Positions 44,934 to 53,521 of a stretch of DNA of 64,000 bases are shown piece after piece. Both the position numbers and the translations under genes were made by a program. Source of the stretch: an uncultured Acetatifactor sp. (GTDB taxonomy: Bacteria; Bacillota; Clostridia; Lachnospirales; Lachnospiraceae); the NCBI GenBank assembly GCA_910578215.1, contig CAJTPH010000021.1, positions 7,713 to 71,712 on the forward strand. The letters run 5' to 3'. Position 1 is the first letter of the stretch, and every line of letters begins with the position of its first letter. Below the pieces are notes generated by a model, which was not told the origin of the DNA, made no database searches, and saw nothing but the letters and a program-made list of their open reading frames with translations.

Positions 44934-45776
44934 ATGCAGAAGAATATTTTTTACCGCCCGCTGACGGCGGCGCCATTTAAAAAGAATATTTTCTATAGGG
45001 AGATAGCGCCCTGCAGGGAGCTGCAGGCTTATGTAAGATGCTTTTGGGGCTCGGAACAGCCGGCGGTCCGTATGGCAGGGGATACTGCCGCCGAAATAGT
45101 GATACCCGATACCTGCGCCGATATCATATATTACATAGACTATACGGATAATACTGTTTCGGGGGGCTTCTGCGGAGTAAACGATCAAAGCTTTTATGCG
45201 TATGAAGCAGGGAAAAGGGGGCACCTGACGGGGATGTTTGCCATTCGCTTTTATGCCTGGACTGCCTGTGCCTTTGCGGAGGATTCCCTGAAAGCCACCT
45301 TAAATCAGTATTTGGAGGTGGGGGAAAGGTTTGAATGGCTGGACAGGCTGATCCGGCCGGTGCTGCCGGAATTGAAGACCATACAGGAAATGGCTTCGTT
45401 CGTAGAGAAGCTGTTCATTCAAAGGCTGGCGGATGTGAGGGAGAACGGGATCGTAAACGGCGTCGTAAGGAATATCCTTATGAACAGGGGAACGATGGAT
45501 GTGTCCGGTCTTGCCAGGGAGGCATTCATAAGCGCCAGGCAGCTGGAGCGCCTGTTTCATGAATATGTGGGCATTACGCCCAAGAAGCTGAGTAATCTGA
45601 TACGTTACCAGCTGCTGTGGAGGGATGTTTTGTTCCAGCCGGATTTTGATGTCCTGAACGCCGTCTGCAAATACGGATATACGGACCAGGCCCATTTGCT
45701 GCATGAATTTAAGAGGTATCATTCCATGGATATAAACAGCGCCAAAGCCGCGGCTTTTTGGTCCCTTTTAAAATAA
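44934..45776 (+). CDS. AraC family transcriptional regulator
   Basis: Regulator of 280 residues. The N-terminal half is a sensor domain of the DUF6597 kind (ELQAYVRCFWGSEQ, VIPDTCADIIYYID); the C-terminal 100 residues hold two helix-turn-helices (LAREAFISARQLERLFHEYV, GYTDQAHLLHEFKRYHSM). Neither start is well supported: ATG at 44934 is used, TTG at 44925 is possible. The target is unknown; it follows the cardiolipin synthase gene. Confidence 0.88.
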   Translation: MQKNIFYRPLTAAPFKKNIFYREIAPCRELQAYVRCFWGSEQPAVRMAGDTAAEIVIPDTCADIIYYIDYTDNTVSGGFCGVNDQSFYAYEAGKRGHLTGMFAIRFYAWTACAFAEDSLKATLNQYLEVGERFEWLDRLIRPVLPELKTIQEMASFVEKLFIQRLADVRENGIVNGVVRNILMNRGTMDVSGLAREAFISARQLERLFHEYVGITPKKLSNLIRYQLLWRDVLFQPDFDVLNAVCKYGYTDQAHLLHEFKRYHSMDINSAKAAAFWSLLK

Positions 45777-45881
45777 GTGTTGCTGGAGTATAACTCCGGC
45801 GATTTCTACAGAGGCACATTGATATGACAGGAGCCTTGTGTTACAGTCGGTTCAACAAATGGGAATTTAAGGGAGCAACTT

Positions 45882-46406
45882 ATGGGAACAGGGATTTTGA
45901 TATGCGGTTTAAACGGCTCGGGAAAGAGTACACTGGGAAAGGCTCTTGCACAGAAACTGCATTTTTATTTTATAGATAATGAAGACTTGTATTTTCCTAA
46001 AACAAACCCCACCTATATTTATGCCGCTCCACGTACTCGTGAAGAGGTTGAAATACTTTTGTTCAATGAGATTAAAAAGCATGAAAATTTTGTTTTTGCG
46101 TCTGTAAAGGGTGATTATGGAGAAGCTATTTATCCTTTGTTTCAATATGCCGTATTGATTGATGTTCCCAAAAACATTCGGATAGAACGAGTTAAAAATC
46201 GTTCCTTTCAGAAATTTGGCAATAGGATGTTATTTGGAGGGGATTTATATGAACAGGAAGAACGATTTTTTGATTTAGTCAAATCCAGAGCTGAAGATAC
46301 CGTTGAAAAATGGATACAGTCTTTAAGCTGTCCTATTATAAGAATTGACGGAACAAAACCCATAGAAGAAAATATAAACTTTCTTATGGAACAAATACAA
46401 AGATAA
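45882..46406 (+). CDS. P-loop kinase-like protein
   Basis: Nucleotide-binding protein of 174 residues. ILICGLNGSGKSTLGKAL is a Walker A loop at residues 6-18, followed by DNEDLYFPK. The layout resembles shikimate/adenylate kinase-type small-molecule kinases, but the substrate is not evident. The gene is AT-rich and 38 bases precede a second kinase gene of like composition; both look acquired. Confidence 0.75.
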   Translation: MGTGILICGLNGSGKSTLGKALAQKLHFYFIDNEDLYFPKTNPTYIYAAPRTREEVEILLFNEIKKHENFVFASVKGDYGEAIYPLFQYAVLIDVPKNIRIERVKNRSFQKFGNRMLFGGDLYEQEERFFDLVKSRAEDTVEKWIQSLSCPIIRIDGTKPIEENINFLMEQIQR

Positions 46407-46444
46407 ATTAACAATTTAACACATTATAAAGAGGGGGATTTAAA

Positions 46445-47383
46445 TTGCCGACTGCTATTATAGCAGAACATTTTTTAAAGAAGTTAGGTGCAGAACGATA
46501 TAATGAGCGAATCCGTGTTGTGGAAAAATACAGAAAACCATGGGAGCTGTCTGAAATAGAGTTTCAGAAATCACTTTCCACTAACAGTCTGATTTTTTAT
46601 GCGGTTTCAAAACAGTACGGTAGGGTGATACTCAAAGCTCTTATCAACAGTGGTTTTGACAAAGAAATATTGGCGTGCAAGCTATTTCAGGGTGAGAACT
46701 TTTGTAAAATTTATGAGTATTCATTGGAAGATCAGGTATACATAATGGAACGCATTATGCCTGCCGACACTTTATATGAAAGTGCTCCCCGCAATGACCG
46801 GATTAAAATTGTAGGGAGAGTATTTAAAGGACTGCACAAGACTGACATTCCTGATAGTGCATTTCCTACATACTCCGAATGGTTTGAAGCTGGCAAGGAA
46901 GGTACAAAAAATCGTAAGGATTGTGAAGATCTGTATCAATATCTTTACAGTGCAGAACGAATGCTTGCAGATATTAACCAAAAGTATTCTCGCAATCTTC
47001 TGCTGCACGGCGATTTACACCATGAGAATATTCTTAAAAATGAAAACGGCAGTTATACGGTTATTGACCCTAAAGGTGTAATCGGTGCCCCTGTATTTGA
47101 TTTATCGAGATTTATACTTGATGAGTTTAGAGATGATTTGACCTCAGAGCCAAAGGATGTAATAATTGATTTCGTACAAAAGCTTGGTGACAGTGTGGGT
47201 ATTCCTTGTGAGATTTTATTGCGTTGTTTGTATATTGAAACGGTCATTTGGCTTTTCAGAGAGGAACTCGCAAATGGAGAAAGTCTTGAAGAGTGCCAGC
47301 AGCTGATTACTAATATGAAAGTTGCATGTGAGTTTGCCACAACAGGAAAGAAAAACATAGGGGAGGGGCTTTATTTCCATTGA
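46445..47383 (+). CDS. Aminoglycoside/hydroxyurea phosphotransferase-like kinase
   Basis: Kinase of 312 residues. LLHGDLHHENILKNENG is the catalytic Brenner loop and VIDPKGVIGAPVFDLSRFI the metal-binding segment, the form seen in the APH(6)/hydroxyurea kinase family, which modifies streptomycin in known members. Resistance is not proven; many relatives act on other substrates. The TTG at 46445 is preceded by GAGGGGG. AT-rich, and adjacent to the P-loop gene. Confidence 0.8.
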   Translation: MPTAIIAEHFLKKLGAERYNERIRVVEKYRKPWELSEIEFQKSLSTNSLIFYAVSKQYGRVILKALINSGFDKEILACKLFQGENFCKIYEYSLEDQVYIMERIMPADTLYESAPRNDRIKIVGRVFKGLHKTDIPDSAFPTYSEWFEAGKEGTKNRKDCEDLYQYLYSAERMLADINQKYSRNLLLHGDLHHENILKNENGSYTVIDPKGVIGAPVFDLSRFILDEFRDDLTSEPKDVIIDFVQKLGDSVGIPCEILLRCLYIETVIWLFREELANGESLEECQQLITNMKVACEFATTGKKNIGEGLYFH

Positions 47384-47888
47384 TTCGGCACTGCTCCAAA
47401 GGTCCTATGTGACAGCTAGGGAGATATGGCTTCTGAAAAGAATGGAGCCAGTCAACTGTCTCGATTGTCACACTTTGTTATATCTTGTTATGAGATTTTC
47501 CTGCCCTTGATTTTGCCCTTATGAGCAATCAAAGCAAGGGCAACATTGTGTGAAACCATATAAAGGGATAAGGCGAACACATCGCGATAAATCCATTATT
47601 TTCAAGGCGTTTGAAGGATTTTATTAAAACCCTATGCAGGGTAGTAACCACTTATGAAATCGTGGTTTCAAATTCTATTTTATTGGGCAGTCATCCACCA
47701 ATGAATAGCTGCCCGCTTTGGATATTTTAACGAATGGTTTGGCGAAGCCACTTTCAGCAACACCAATCTGAAAAGGGAGGCTTTTTGCGGTGCTGCCTGC
47801 GCGGAGATGAATGAAGCGTGTCTGTGACAAATGCCGCTGCCGGATTTATTAACATGTCGAAAATATACATGAAGCCCTGGGGCGAATT
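47384..47888. other. Intergenic region without a gene, several hairpins
   Basis: No credible reading frame in 500 bases. Perfect or near-perfect inverted repeats: TTGCCCTT at 47513-47520 with AAGGGCAA at 47536-47543; AACCAC...GTGGTT near 47650-47672; CAGCAACACC...GGTGCTG near 47758-47797. It may be decayed mobile DNA linked to the AT-rich kinase pair. It ends at two tandem promoter-leader elements. Confidence 0.4.
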
Positions 47889-47953
47889 ATGGTACAATGT
47901 TGACACAAGAGGGCACTGTGTCAACTACAGATTCCATGTGCGCTGAAGCGCAC
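47889..47953 (+). repeat. Promoter-leader element, copy 4
   Basis: Points to the DUF3795 gene. TGGTACAAT, TTGACACA-N9-TGTGTCAA, GATTCCAT and the hairpin GTGCGCT-GA-AGCGCAC are all intact. Tandem with copy 5 at a 71-bp period. Confidence 0.88.
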
Positions 47954-47959
47954 AAGATT

Positions 47960-48014
47960 ATGGTACAATGTTGACACGGAGAGACACTGACAGGCATGCG
48001 TGCGGAGCCGCGCG
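47960..48014 (+). repeat. Promoter-leader element, copy 5 (degenerate)
   Basis: TGGTACAAT and TTGACAC are intact; the right dyad arm and the GATTCCAT block are eroded, but a GC-rich hairpin (GCGTGCGG-AG-CCGCGCG) remains. About 60 nt before the DUF3795 start, so it may be the working promoter. Confidence 0.65.
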
Positions 48015-48037
48015 GAAAGGGACAGGGATAAGAAGCT

Positions 48038-48340
48038 ATGAAAGAACAGGAAAACGGGCAGAAATTTAACAGTGTATGCGGCACGGACTGTACAGAATGT
48101 TATTGCTATGGCGAGATGTGTAACGGATGTAATTCATGTGAGGGGAAGGTTTTTCATATGCCGGAGGGAAAGGTATGTCCTATTTATGACTGCGTGAAAA
48201 ACGAAAGGGGTATGGGGGACTGCGGAGAATGCGGAGAGATTCCCTGTAAGATCTGGCTTGCTACCAGAGATCCAAAGTTTTCGGACGAGGAGTTTAACCG
48301 GAATATAGAAATGAGAGTACAGGCATTGAGGAAGGAATAG
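48038..48340 (+). CDS. DUF3795-like Cys-rich protein
   Basis: About 100 residues with ten cysteines in pairs (CGTDCTECYCYGEMCNGCNSC, CGECGEIPC), the DUF3795 pattern, probably a metal-binding protein. No better-defined role. Followed two bases later by the open frame of the TfoX-like gene, so the two form an operon under promoter-leader copies 4 and 5. Confidence 0.8.
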   Translation: MKEQENGQKFNSVCGTDCTECYCYGEMCNGCNSCEGKVFHMPEGKVCPIYDCVKNERGMGDCGECGEIPCKIWLATRDPKFSDEEFNRNIEMRVQALRKE

Positions 48341-48348
48341 AGGTGATT

Positions 48349-48672
48349 ATGTCTAAAAACGCTGAGCTTGCAGCTTATGTAACGGAACAGCTGTCTGATT
48401 TGGAAGATATACGCAATATTCCCATGATGGGCGGATATGTGTTCTATTATGGGGAAAAAATATTCGGCGGCATTTACGATAAGGGCTTTATGGTAAAGGT
48501 GACACAGGCGTCGCAGAAATATATGCCGGACAGTGTGCAGGAGCCTCCGTATCAGGGGGCGAAGCCCATGCTGCCCGTAACCATTCTGGAGGATAAGGAA
48601 ATGCTGCAGGCAATGGTGAGGGAAATGTATCCGGAGCTGCCGGAAAGAAAACCGAAAAAGAAAAAAGAATGA
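48349..48672 (+). CDS. TfoX N-terminal-domain protein
   Basis: Protein of about 107 residues with only the TfoX N-terminal domain (MMGGYVFYYGEKIFGGIYDK then GFMVKVT). It lacks the C-terminal domain of the competence regulator, so a competence role is not implied. AGAGGTGATT precedes the ATG at 48349. Confidence 0.85.
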   Translation: MSKNAELAAYVTEQLSDLEDIRNIPMMGGYVFYYGEKIFGGIYDKGFMVKVTQASQKYMPDSVQEPPYQGAKPMLPVTILEDKEMLQAMVREMYPELPERKPKKKKE

Positions 48673-48721
48673 TGGCCGGATGCCGCTCAATTTATGTTAG
48701 CATAGATTGGGTGGTTTTTTT

Positions 48722-48796
48722 GTGCTATAATATTGACACAGAAATATAGTGTGTCAGCTACTGATTCCATGTGCGCGAATCAGGCAGCTGCGCGCT
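48722..48796 (+). repeat. Promoter-leader element, copy 6 (long variant)
   Basis: Perfect extended -10 TGCTATAAT, dyad TTGACACA...TGTGTCAG, GATTCCAT and a longer second hairpin (GTGCGC, a 13-base loop, then GCGCGC). Followed at about 48808-48845 by another strong stem (AACCGC-C-GGTTGAAT...). It precedes the HTH membrane protein by about 190 nt. Confidence 0.85.
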
Positions 48797-48926
48797 CAAA
48801 ATCTGCCAACCGCCGGTTGAATTTCCCCGATTCAACCAGCGGTTTGTGTAAAAAATATATAATAAGGCGTAACATTCAGGGCGGGCACTTTGGGAGGGAG
48901 CGTCTTATACTTAAAAAGGAGAAAGC

Positions 48927-49751
48927 ATGATGAACCAGACGGAGATTGGAAAATTTATTGCCAGATGCCGCAAAGAGAAAAAACTGACACAGGCGCAGCT
49001 GGCAGAAAAGCTGAATATTACGGACAGGGCGGTATCCAAGTGGGAAACGGGAAAAAGCATGCCTGATTCATCCATAATGTTGGAGCTTTGCGGGATACTG
49101 GGAATAACGGTGAATGAGCTTTTAAGCGGGGAGGAAGTAGGAATGGAGAGCTATGAAAAAAGGGCGGATGAAAATTTGGTTGCCCTGAAAAGGAAAGACG
49201 AAAATAATATGACAAAGAATGTGATTATTTCCATGATATATTCACTGACTCTTTTGGTGGGAATTATGGTGTGCCTGATCTGCAACCTTGCCATATCAAA
49301 GCAATTGACATGGGCGCTGATTCCGGTGGGCTCCATCGTTTTTGCCTGGGTTATATCTATTCCAAGCATAATATTGGGTAAACGGGGAATCCTTGTAAGC
49401 CTGATCTCATTAAGTGTGTTTATTGTTCCGTATTTGTATCTTCTGAGCGTTATTATAAACGTGAGGGCGGTATTTTCCATTGGGACGGTTATGGCGGTTG
49501 TTTCAATCGGTTTTTTGTGGATTATAACCGCGGTGTTCTGCCGTTTTTTCAAGCAGAGGAGGTTTGCCGCTTTGGGAACCGTTTTTCTTTTGGCAATACC
49601 GTTTATGTATATTATCAATATTATATTGTCAAAATTAATAGGAGAACCTGTTGCCGACGTATGGGATATGCTGTGTACCTTTGTACTGCTGATATCGGCG
49701 TTTGCCTCCTTTATCTGTGACTATGCGAAAAGAAAGGGATTGATGCATTAA
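48927..49751 (+). CDS. HTH (XRE) regulator fused to a membrane domain
   Basis: 274 residues: an N-terminal Cro/CI helix-turn-helix (GKFIARCRKEKKLTQAQLAE, VSKWETGKSMPD) at about 5-65, a linker, and a C-terminal membrane part with five or six helices (about 97-250). Such fusions tether a repressor to the membrane and are thought to sense envelope state. AAAGGAG precedes the ATG. Confidence 0.87.
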   Translation: MMNQTEIGKFIARCRKEKKLTQAQLAEKLNITDRAVSKWETGKSMPDSSIMLELCGILGITVNELLSGEEVGMESYEKRADENLVALKRKDENNMTKNVIISMIYSLTLLVGIMVCLICNLAISKQLTWALIPVGSIVFAWVISIPSIILGKRGILVSLISLSVFIVPYLYLLSVIINVRAVFSIGTVMAVVSIGFLWIITAVFCRFFKQRRFAALGTVFLLAIPFMYIINIILSKLIGEPVADVWDMLCTFVLLISAFASFICDYAKRKGLMH

Positions 49752-49840
49752 AAGGGCAGTTGTCTTCTGGACAATTCCTGTTTTTGGTGGTAAAATACGG
49801 CTATGGCAGGTTGCCAATATTTGACAGGAGGGCAGTTATA

Positions 49841-50377
49841 ATGAATAAATATGCTGGAACACAGACAGAAAAAAATCTGGAGGCAGCGTTCGCGGGAGAA
49901 TCCCAGGCGCGCAATAAGTATACCTATTTTGCGTCAGTGGCAAAGAAGGAGGGCTTCGAGCAGATTTCTTCCATCTTTTTGAAGACGGCGGACAATGAGA
50001 AGGAGCACGCAAAGATGTGGTTCAAGGAGCTGTCCGGCATCGGGACCACCGCGGAGAATCTGGCGGCAGCGGCAGAAGGCGAAAATTACGAGTGGACGGA
50101 TATGTACGAGGATTTTGCAAAAACCGCCGAGAAGGAAGGCTTTCCCGAGCTTGCGGAGAAGTTCCGCCAGGTGGGTATTATAGAGAAAAACCATGAGGAG
50201 AGATACAAGGCCCTGTTAAAGAACGTGGAGATGGCGGAGGTGTTCGCCAAGAGCGAGGTCAAGGTCTGGGAGTGCCGTAACTGCGGGCATATTGTAGTTG
50301 GCACGAAGGCGCCGGAGGTCTGCCCCGTCTGCAATCATCCTCAGGGATACTTCGAGGTGCGCGCGGAGAATTATTAG
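49841..50377 (+). CDS. rbr: Rubrerythrin
   Basis: Peroxide-reducing enzyme of anaerobes. 178 residues: a four-helix ferritin-like diiron domain (EAAFAGESQARNKYTYFA, ADNEKEHAKMWFKEL, EKNHEERYKALL) and a C-terminal rubredoxin-like domain with CRNCG and CPVCNHPQGYFEV holding one iron by four Cys. GGAGGG precedes the ATG at 49841; an upstream frame is not coding. It fits the anaerobic lifestyle. Confidence 0.95.
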   Translation: MNKYAGTQTEKNLEAAFAGESQARNKYTYFASVAKKEGFEQISSIFLKTADNEKEHAKMWFKELSGIGTTAENLAAAAEGENYEWTDMYEDFAKTAEKEGFPELAEKFRQVGIIEKNHEERYKALLKNVEMAEVFAKSEVKVWECRNCGHIVVGTKAPEVCPVCNHPQGYFEVRAENY

Positions 50378-50457
50378 GCATGGGATATGCGGCGGTTCAG
50401 CCGCCGTAAACACAGTCCGGACAAAAACGGTCAGCCTGCCGAATCCGGAAAATGTGG

Positions 50458-50485
50458 TTGAATTTGGTTAAAAAAAGTATATAAT
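50458..50485 (+). promoter_or_regulatory. Promoter of the candidate small RNA
   Basis: TTGAAT, a 16-base spacer and TATAAT. It ends about six bases before the start of the folded region. Confidence 0.6.
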
Positions 50486-50491
50486 ATAAAG

Positions 50492-50596
50492 TAAAATATC
50501 ACCAGTCCTGGGAAGGGTACAGCAAAGTATTGTCAGTGTCTAGGTTCAAACACATGATAATCCCGTAGAACACTTGACAGCTGGTGGTATTTTTGT
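50492..50596 (+). ncRNA. Candidate structured small RNA
   Basis: About 105 nt bounded by the promoter and a terminal T-run. The outer stem pairs ATATCACCAG (50496-50505) with CTGGTGGTAT (50581-50590), directly followed by TTTTG. An inner stem pairs GTCAGTGT (50532-50539) with ACACTTGAC (50570-50578), one bulge, around a 30-nt loop. The 5' internal segment has GGGAAGGG and the apical loop TCCC, which may pair. It does not match any riboswitch class I know. It ends 110 bases before the alpha-galactosidase gene and could be free-standing or its leader. Confidence 0.5.
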
Positions 50597-50706
50597 TATA
50601 CGGTTTAAAAATCGCAGATTTAAGGCAGCGTTTCAGGCTTGGGCGGGTTTAAAGAGGACTGTCTGCGGTTTAGGCGGCGGAATGATTTACGGAAGGAAAT
50701 TGCAGC

Positions 50707-52005
50707 ATGGATAAAAACAATTTTGCGGTGACTCCCCCTATGGGGTGGAACAGCTATGATTATTATGATACCACGGTAAACGAGGAGCAGGTGAGGGCAA
50801 ACGCTGATTATATGGCGGCGCACCTGAAGGATTACGGCTGGGAGTACGTGGTGGTCGATATCCAGTGGTATGCCCATGGGGCGGGAAGCCGGAGAGAAAG
50901 GTATCAGTACATCCCATTTGGCGGGCTGGAAATGGACCGGTATGGAAGGCTGCTGCCGGACCCGGAGCGTTTTCCTTCCTCTGCCGGGGGCAAGGGCTTT
51001 AAGCCGTTGGCGGATTACATACATTCTCTGGGGCTGAGGTTCGGCATTCATATCATGCGGGGAATTCCCAGAAGTGCCGCCCACGGTCATCTGCCCGTAA
51101 AGGGAACGGATTATACGGCTGATTTTATTGCTGATCCTTCTTCTATCTGCGGCTGGAATCCGGATATGTACGGTGTTCGCAATATGTCTGAGGGGCAGGC
51201 ATATTATGATTCCGTTCTGGAGCTTTATGCCGGATGGGGCGTGGATTTTATCAAATGTGACGATATCTGCAATACGAATTTGTATCCGCAGAATCTTTAC
51301 TCGGGACGACATGAGATCGAAATGCTGGCGCAGGCAATTCAAAAATGCGGAAGGCAGATCGTGCTTTCCCTTTCGCCGGGTCCTGCCCTGATTGACAAAG
51401 CCTGGCATTACGAGACTTATGCGAATATGTGGCGTATCACAGATGACTTCTGGGATGACTGGAGGCTTTTGAAGGATATGTTCAGGCGCTGTGAATTGTG
51501 GCAGAGCCATGTGTCCCGGGGCTGTTATCCTGACTGCGACATGCTGCCTCTGGGGTATCTGGGAAAGGGCTTTGGAAGGGAGAGGACCACGAATTTTACA
51601 AGGGAGGAGCAGCGCACCATGATGACGCTTTGGTGTCTTTTCGGCTCTCCGCTGATGATTGGGGCGGAGCTGACGAAATTGGACGCCTGGACCCTGTCCC
51701 TGCTCACCAACAGGCAGGTATTGCGGATGCTGACGCCTGAGTGCAGGCCAAGGCAGCTTTGTCTGGACGATAAAAAGGCGGTCTGGAAAGCCTGCAACGA
51801 GAGGGAAGGCATGAGGTACATAGCCATGTTTAACCTGGAGGATGGGGAGGCATGTCTGTCCATAGGCCGTCAGGAGGCAGGGCTTGAGCCGGAGGACGCG
51901 CTTACGGAGCTTTGGACGGGAGAAGCAGCGGAAACGCCGGGGGATGTTCTGCAGGTGAAGCTTGCTCCCCACGGATGCGCGGTGTTTGCCGCCGGGAAGA
52001 CATAA
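50707..52005 (+). CDS. Alpha-galactosidase-like glycoside hydrolase GH27
   Basis: Enzyme of 432 residues of the GH27 fold: TPPMGWNSYDYYDTTVNEEQ, the beta-barrel strand YVVVDIQWY, the nucleophile Asp in VDFIKCDDI and an acid/base Asp in RITDDFW. No signal peptide, so it acts inside the cell on imported galactosides such as raffinose-type sugars. Beta-L-arabinopyranosidases share the family. GGAAGG precedes the ATG. Stands alone between the candidate sRNA and the hemerythrin gene. Confidence 0.9.
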   Translation: MDKNNFAVTPPMGWNSYDYYDTTVNEEQVRANADYMAAHLKDYGWEYVVVDIQWYAHGAGSRRERYQYIPFGGLEMDRYGRLLPDPERFPSSAGGKGFKPLADYIHSLGLRFGIHIMRGIPRSAAHGHLPVKGTDYTADFIADPSSICGWNPDMYGVRNMSEGQAYYDSVLELYAGWGVDFIKCDDICNTNLYPQNLYSGRHEIEMLAQAIQKCGRQIVLSLSPGPALIDKAWHYETYANMWRITDDFWDDWRLLKDMFRRCELWQSHVSRGCYPDCDMLPLGYLGKGFGRERTTNFTREEQRTMMTLWCLFGSPLMIGAELTKLDAWTLSLLTNRQVLRMLTPECRPRQLCLDDKKAVWKACNEREGMRYIAMFNLEDGEACLSIGRQEAGLEPEDALTELWTGEAAETPGDVLQVKLAPHGCAVFAAGKT

Positions 52006-52030
52006 ATAATATAGGAAAACGGTGAGAGTT

Positions 52031-52095
52031 ATGGTACAATGTTGACACAAGAGTGCATTGTGTCAACTATTGATTCCATGTGCGCTGAAGCGCTA
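52031..52095 (+). repeat. Promoter-leader element, copy 7
   Basis: Points to the hemerythrin-REC gene, about 100 nt upstream. TGGTACAAT, TTGACACA-N9-TGTGTCAA, GATTCCAT, GTGCGCT-GA-AGCGC. Confidence 0.88.
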
Positions 52096-52148
52096 TGGCA
52101 ATAAAATAAACGTCAGTAAAAAGAATAATGTAGTTGAGGAGGGACACC

Positions 52149-53501
52149 ATGAAGCAGATTACATGGAATGACAGATATAAGCTGGGAATCGACTTTATCG
52201 ACAAGGAGCATAAAATACTTTTTTCAACGATGAACAAGCTCCTTACGATCAGCGAGGACGATGACAAAAGCGAATGGGTTTGCCGGGAGGGCGTTAAATT
52301 CTTAAAGAATCACTCATTTGTGCATTTTGAGCATGAAGAAGCGTATATGAAGTCCATAGACTATAAGGATTATGAGATACATAAGCGTCTGCACGATGAT
52401 TTTCGTGATAAGACGTTACCGGCGCTGGAGCAGGAAATGGAGGATATGGGGTATTCCACAGAGTCTGTCCGGCATTTTCTTGGAGTGTGCATCGGCTGGG
52501 TGATTTCCCATACATTGACGGAGGATATGGCGATTTTGGGCAAAACCCGCAGCCAGTGGGTGTGCATTCCTCAAGAGCAGGAACAGGAAGCCATGGCGCA
52601 GACCATCGTCCAGCTGATTCATGATATTTTCCATTTAAAGGCGAAAATGATCAGCGAGCAGTATGGCGGGCAGGATTTCGGAAAGGTTGTGTGCTGCCGT
52701 TTTATTTACAAGGGGAAGGAGAAAAAAAGGTGGGAGGTCATTCTCATCTATGAAGAACAGCTGCTGCTGAAGATCATGAGCGGGATACTTAATATGGATT
52801 ATCCTAAGATAGACGATATGGCAATCAATGTGGGCAGGTATATTTCCCGTCAGTTTATGGAGCGGGTAAGGGAGAGCTTTCCGGCGCTGGAAAAGTTTGA
52901 GCTGGATAAGGAGAGTCTGCTGACGTACGACCAGCTTCAGGAGTCCTTTGAGAGAGAGCATCCCTCCTGCAGCCTGCTGTTCGATGCGGGGGCGGGGTAT
53001 TTTGCGTTTTGTGCCATGAATGCCGATTCCGTCCATGGGAAAAACATACCTGCTATTAATCCTGATAACGCAATGGATATGGTAAATCAGTATATTATCA
53101 TGGAAAACAAGGAGTGGGAGGAACAGAAAAAGAAAATCCTTGTGGTGGACGATTCGGAGTTCATGCTGAAAAAGATGGCTCAGCTGCTGGAGAAGGATTA
53201 CAATGTGCTGGAGGCCAGCTCAAGTGTGGCGGCGATTCAGAGTATTGTGGTGAACAGACCCAACCTGATTCTGCTTGACTATGAAATGCCCATCTGCGAC
53301 GGGAGGCAGACCCTGGAAATGATCCGCGCGGAGAAAACCACCGCGGGCATTCCGGTTATTTTCCTTACTGGCAGAGGGGACAGGGAAAGCGTAAAAAAGG
53401 TTATGTCGCTTAAGCCGGAGGGGTATTTGCTGAAGACCATGCCGGAGGATGAGATCAAGAAATTTATTGACGACTTTATGCAGAAACAGGTTGAAAAGTA
53501 G
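52149..53501 (+). CDS. Hemerythrin - CheX-like - receiver protein
   Basis: 450-residue cytoplasmic fusion. Residues 1-130 are bacteriohemerythrin with candidate diiron ligands H21, H59, E63, H78, H82, H121 and D126, which bind O2. About 150-320 resembles CheX phosphatases (EEQLLLKIMSGIL, DDMAINVGRYISRQFM), but the catalytic ExxN is not conserved. About 330-450 is a response-regulator receiver (ILVVDDSEFM, LLDYEMPICDG, IFLTGRG). It has no DNA-binding output, so it would act by protein contact, plausibly in aerotaxis. GGAGGG precedes the ATG at 52149; a TTG 15 bases upstream is unlikely. Confidence 0.9.
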   Translation: MKQITWNDRYKLGIDFIDKEHKILFSTMNKLLTISEDDDKSEWVCREGVKFLKNHSFVHFEHEEAYMKSIDYKDYEIHKRLHDDFRDKTLPALEQEMEDMGYSTESVRHFLGVCIGWVISHTLTEDMAILGKTRSQWVCIPQEQEQEAMAQTIVQLIHDIFHLKAKMISEQYGGQDFGKVVCCRFIYKGKEKKRWEVILIYEEQLLLKIMSGILNMDYPKIDDMAINVGRYISRQFMERVRESFPALEKFELDKESLLTYDQLQESFEREHPSCSLLFDAGAGYFAFCAMNADSVHGKNIPAINPDNAMDMVNQYIIMENKEWEEQKKKILVVDDSEFMLKKMAQLLEKDYNVLEASSSVAAIQSIVVNRPNLILLDYEMPICDGRQTLEMIRAEKTTAGIPVIFLTGRGDRESVKKVMSLKPEGYLLKTMPEDEIKKFIDDFMQKQVEK

Positions 53502-53521
53502 AATTACAGGAGGCTATCGCT

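Noticed and set aside
50492..50596. Known riboswitch classes (c-di-GMP, SAM, purine, fluoride, THF, ZTP) for the candidate RNA.
   Set aside because: None of the invariant sequences that I know for those classes is present.
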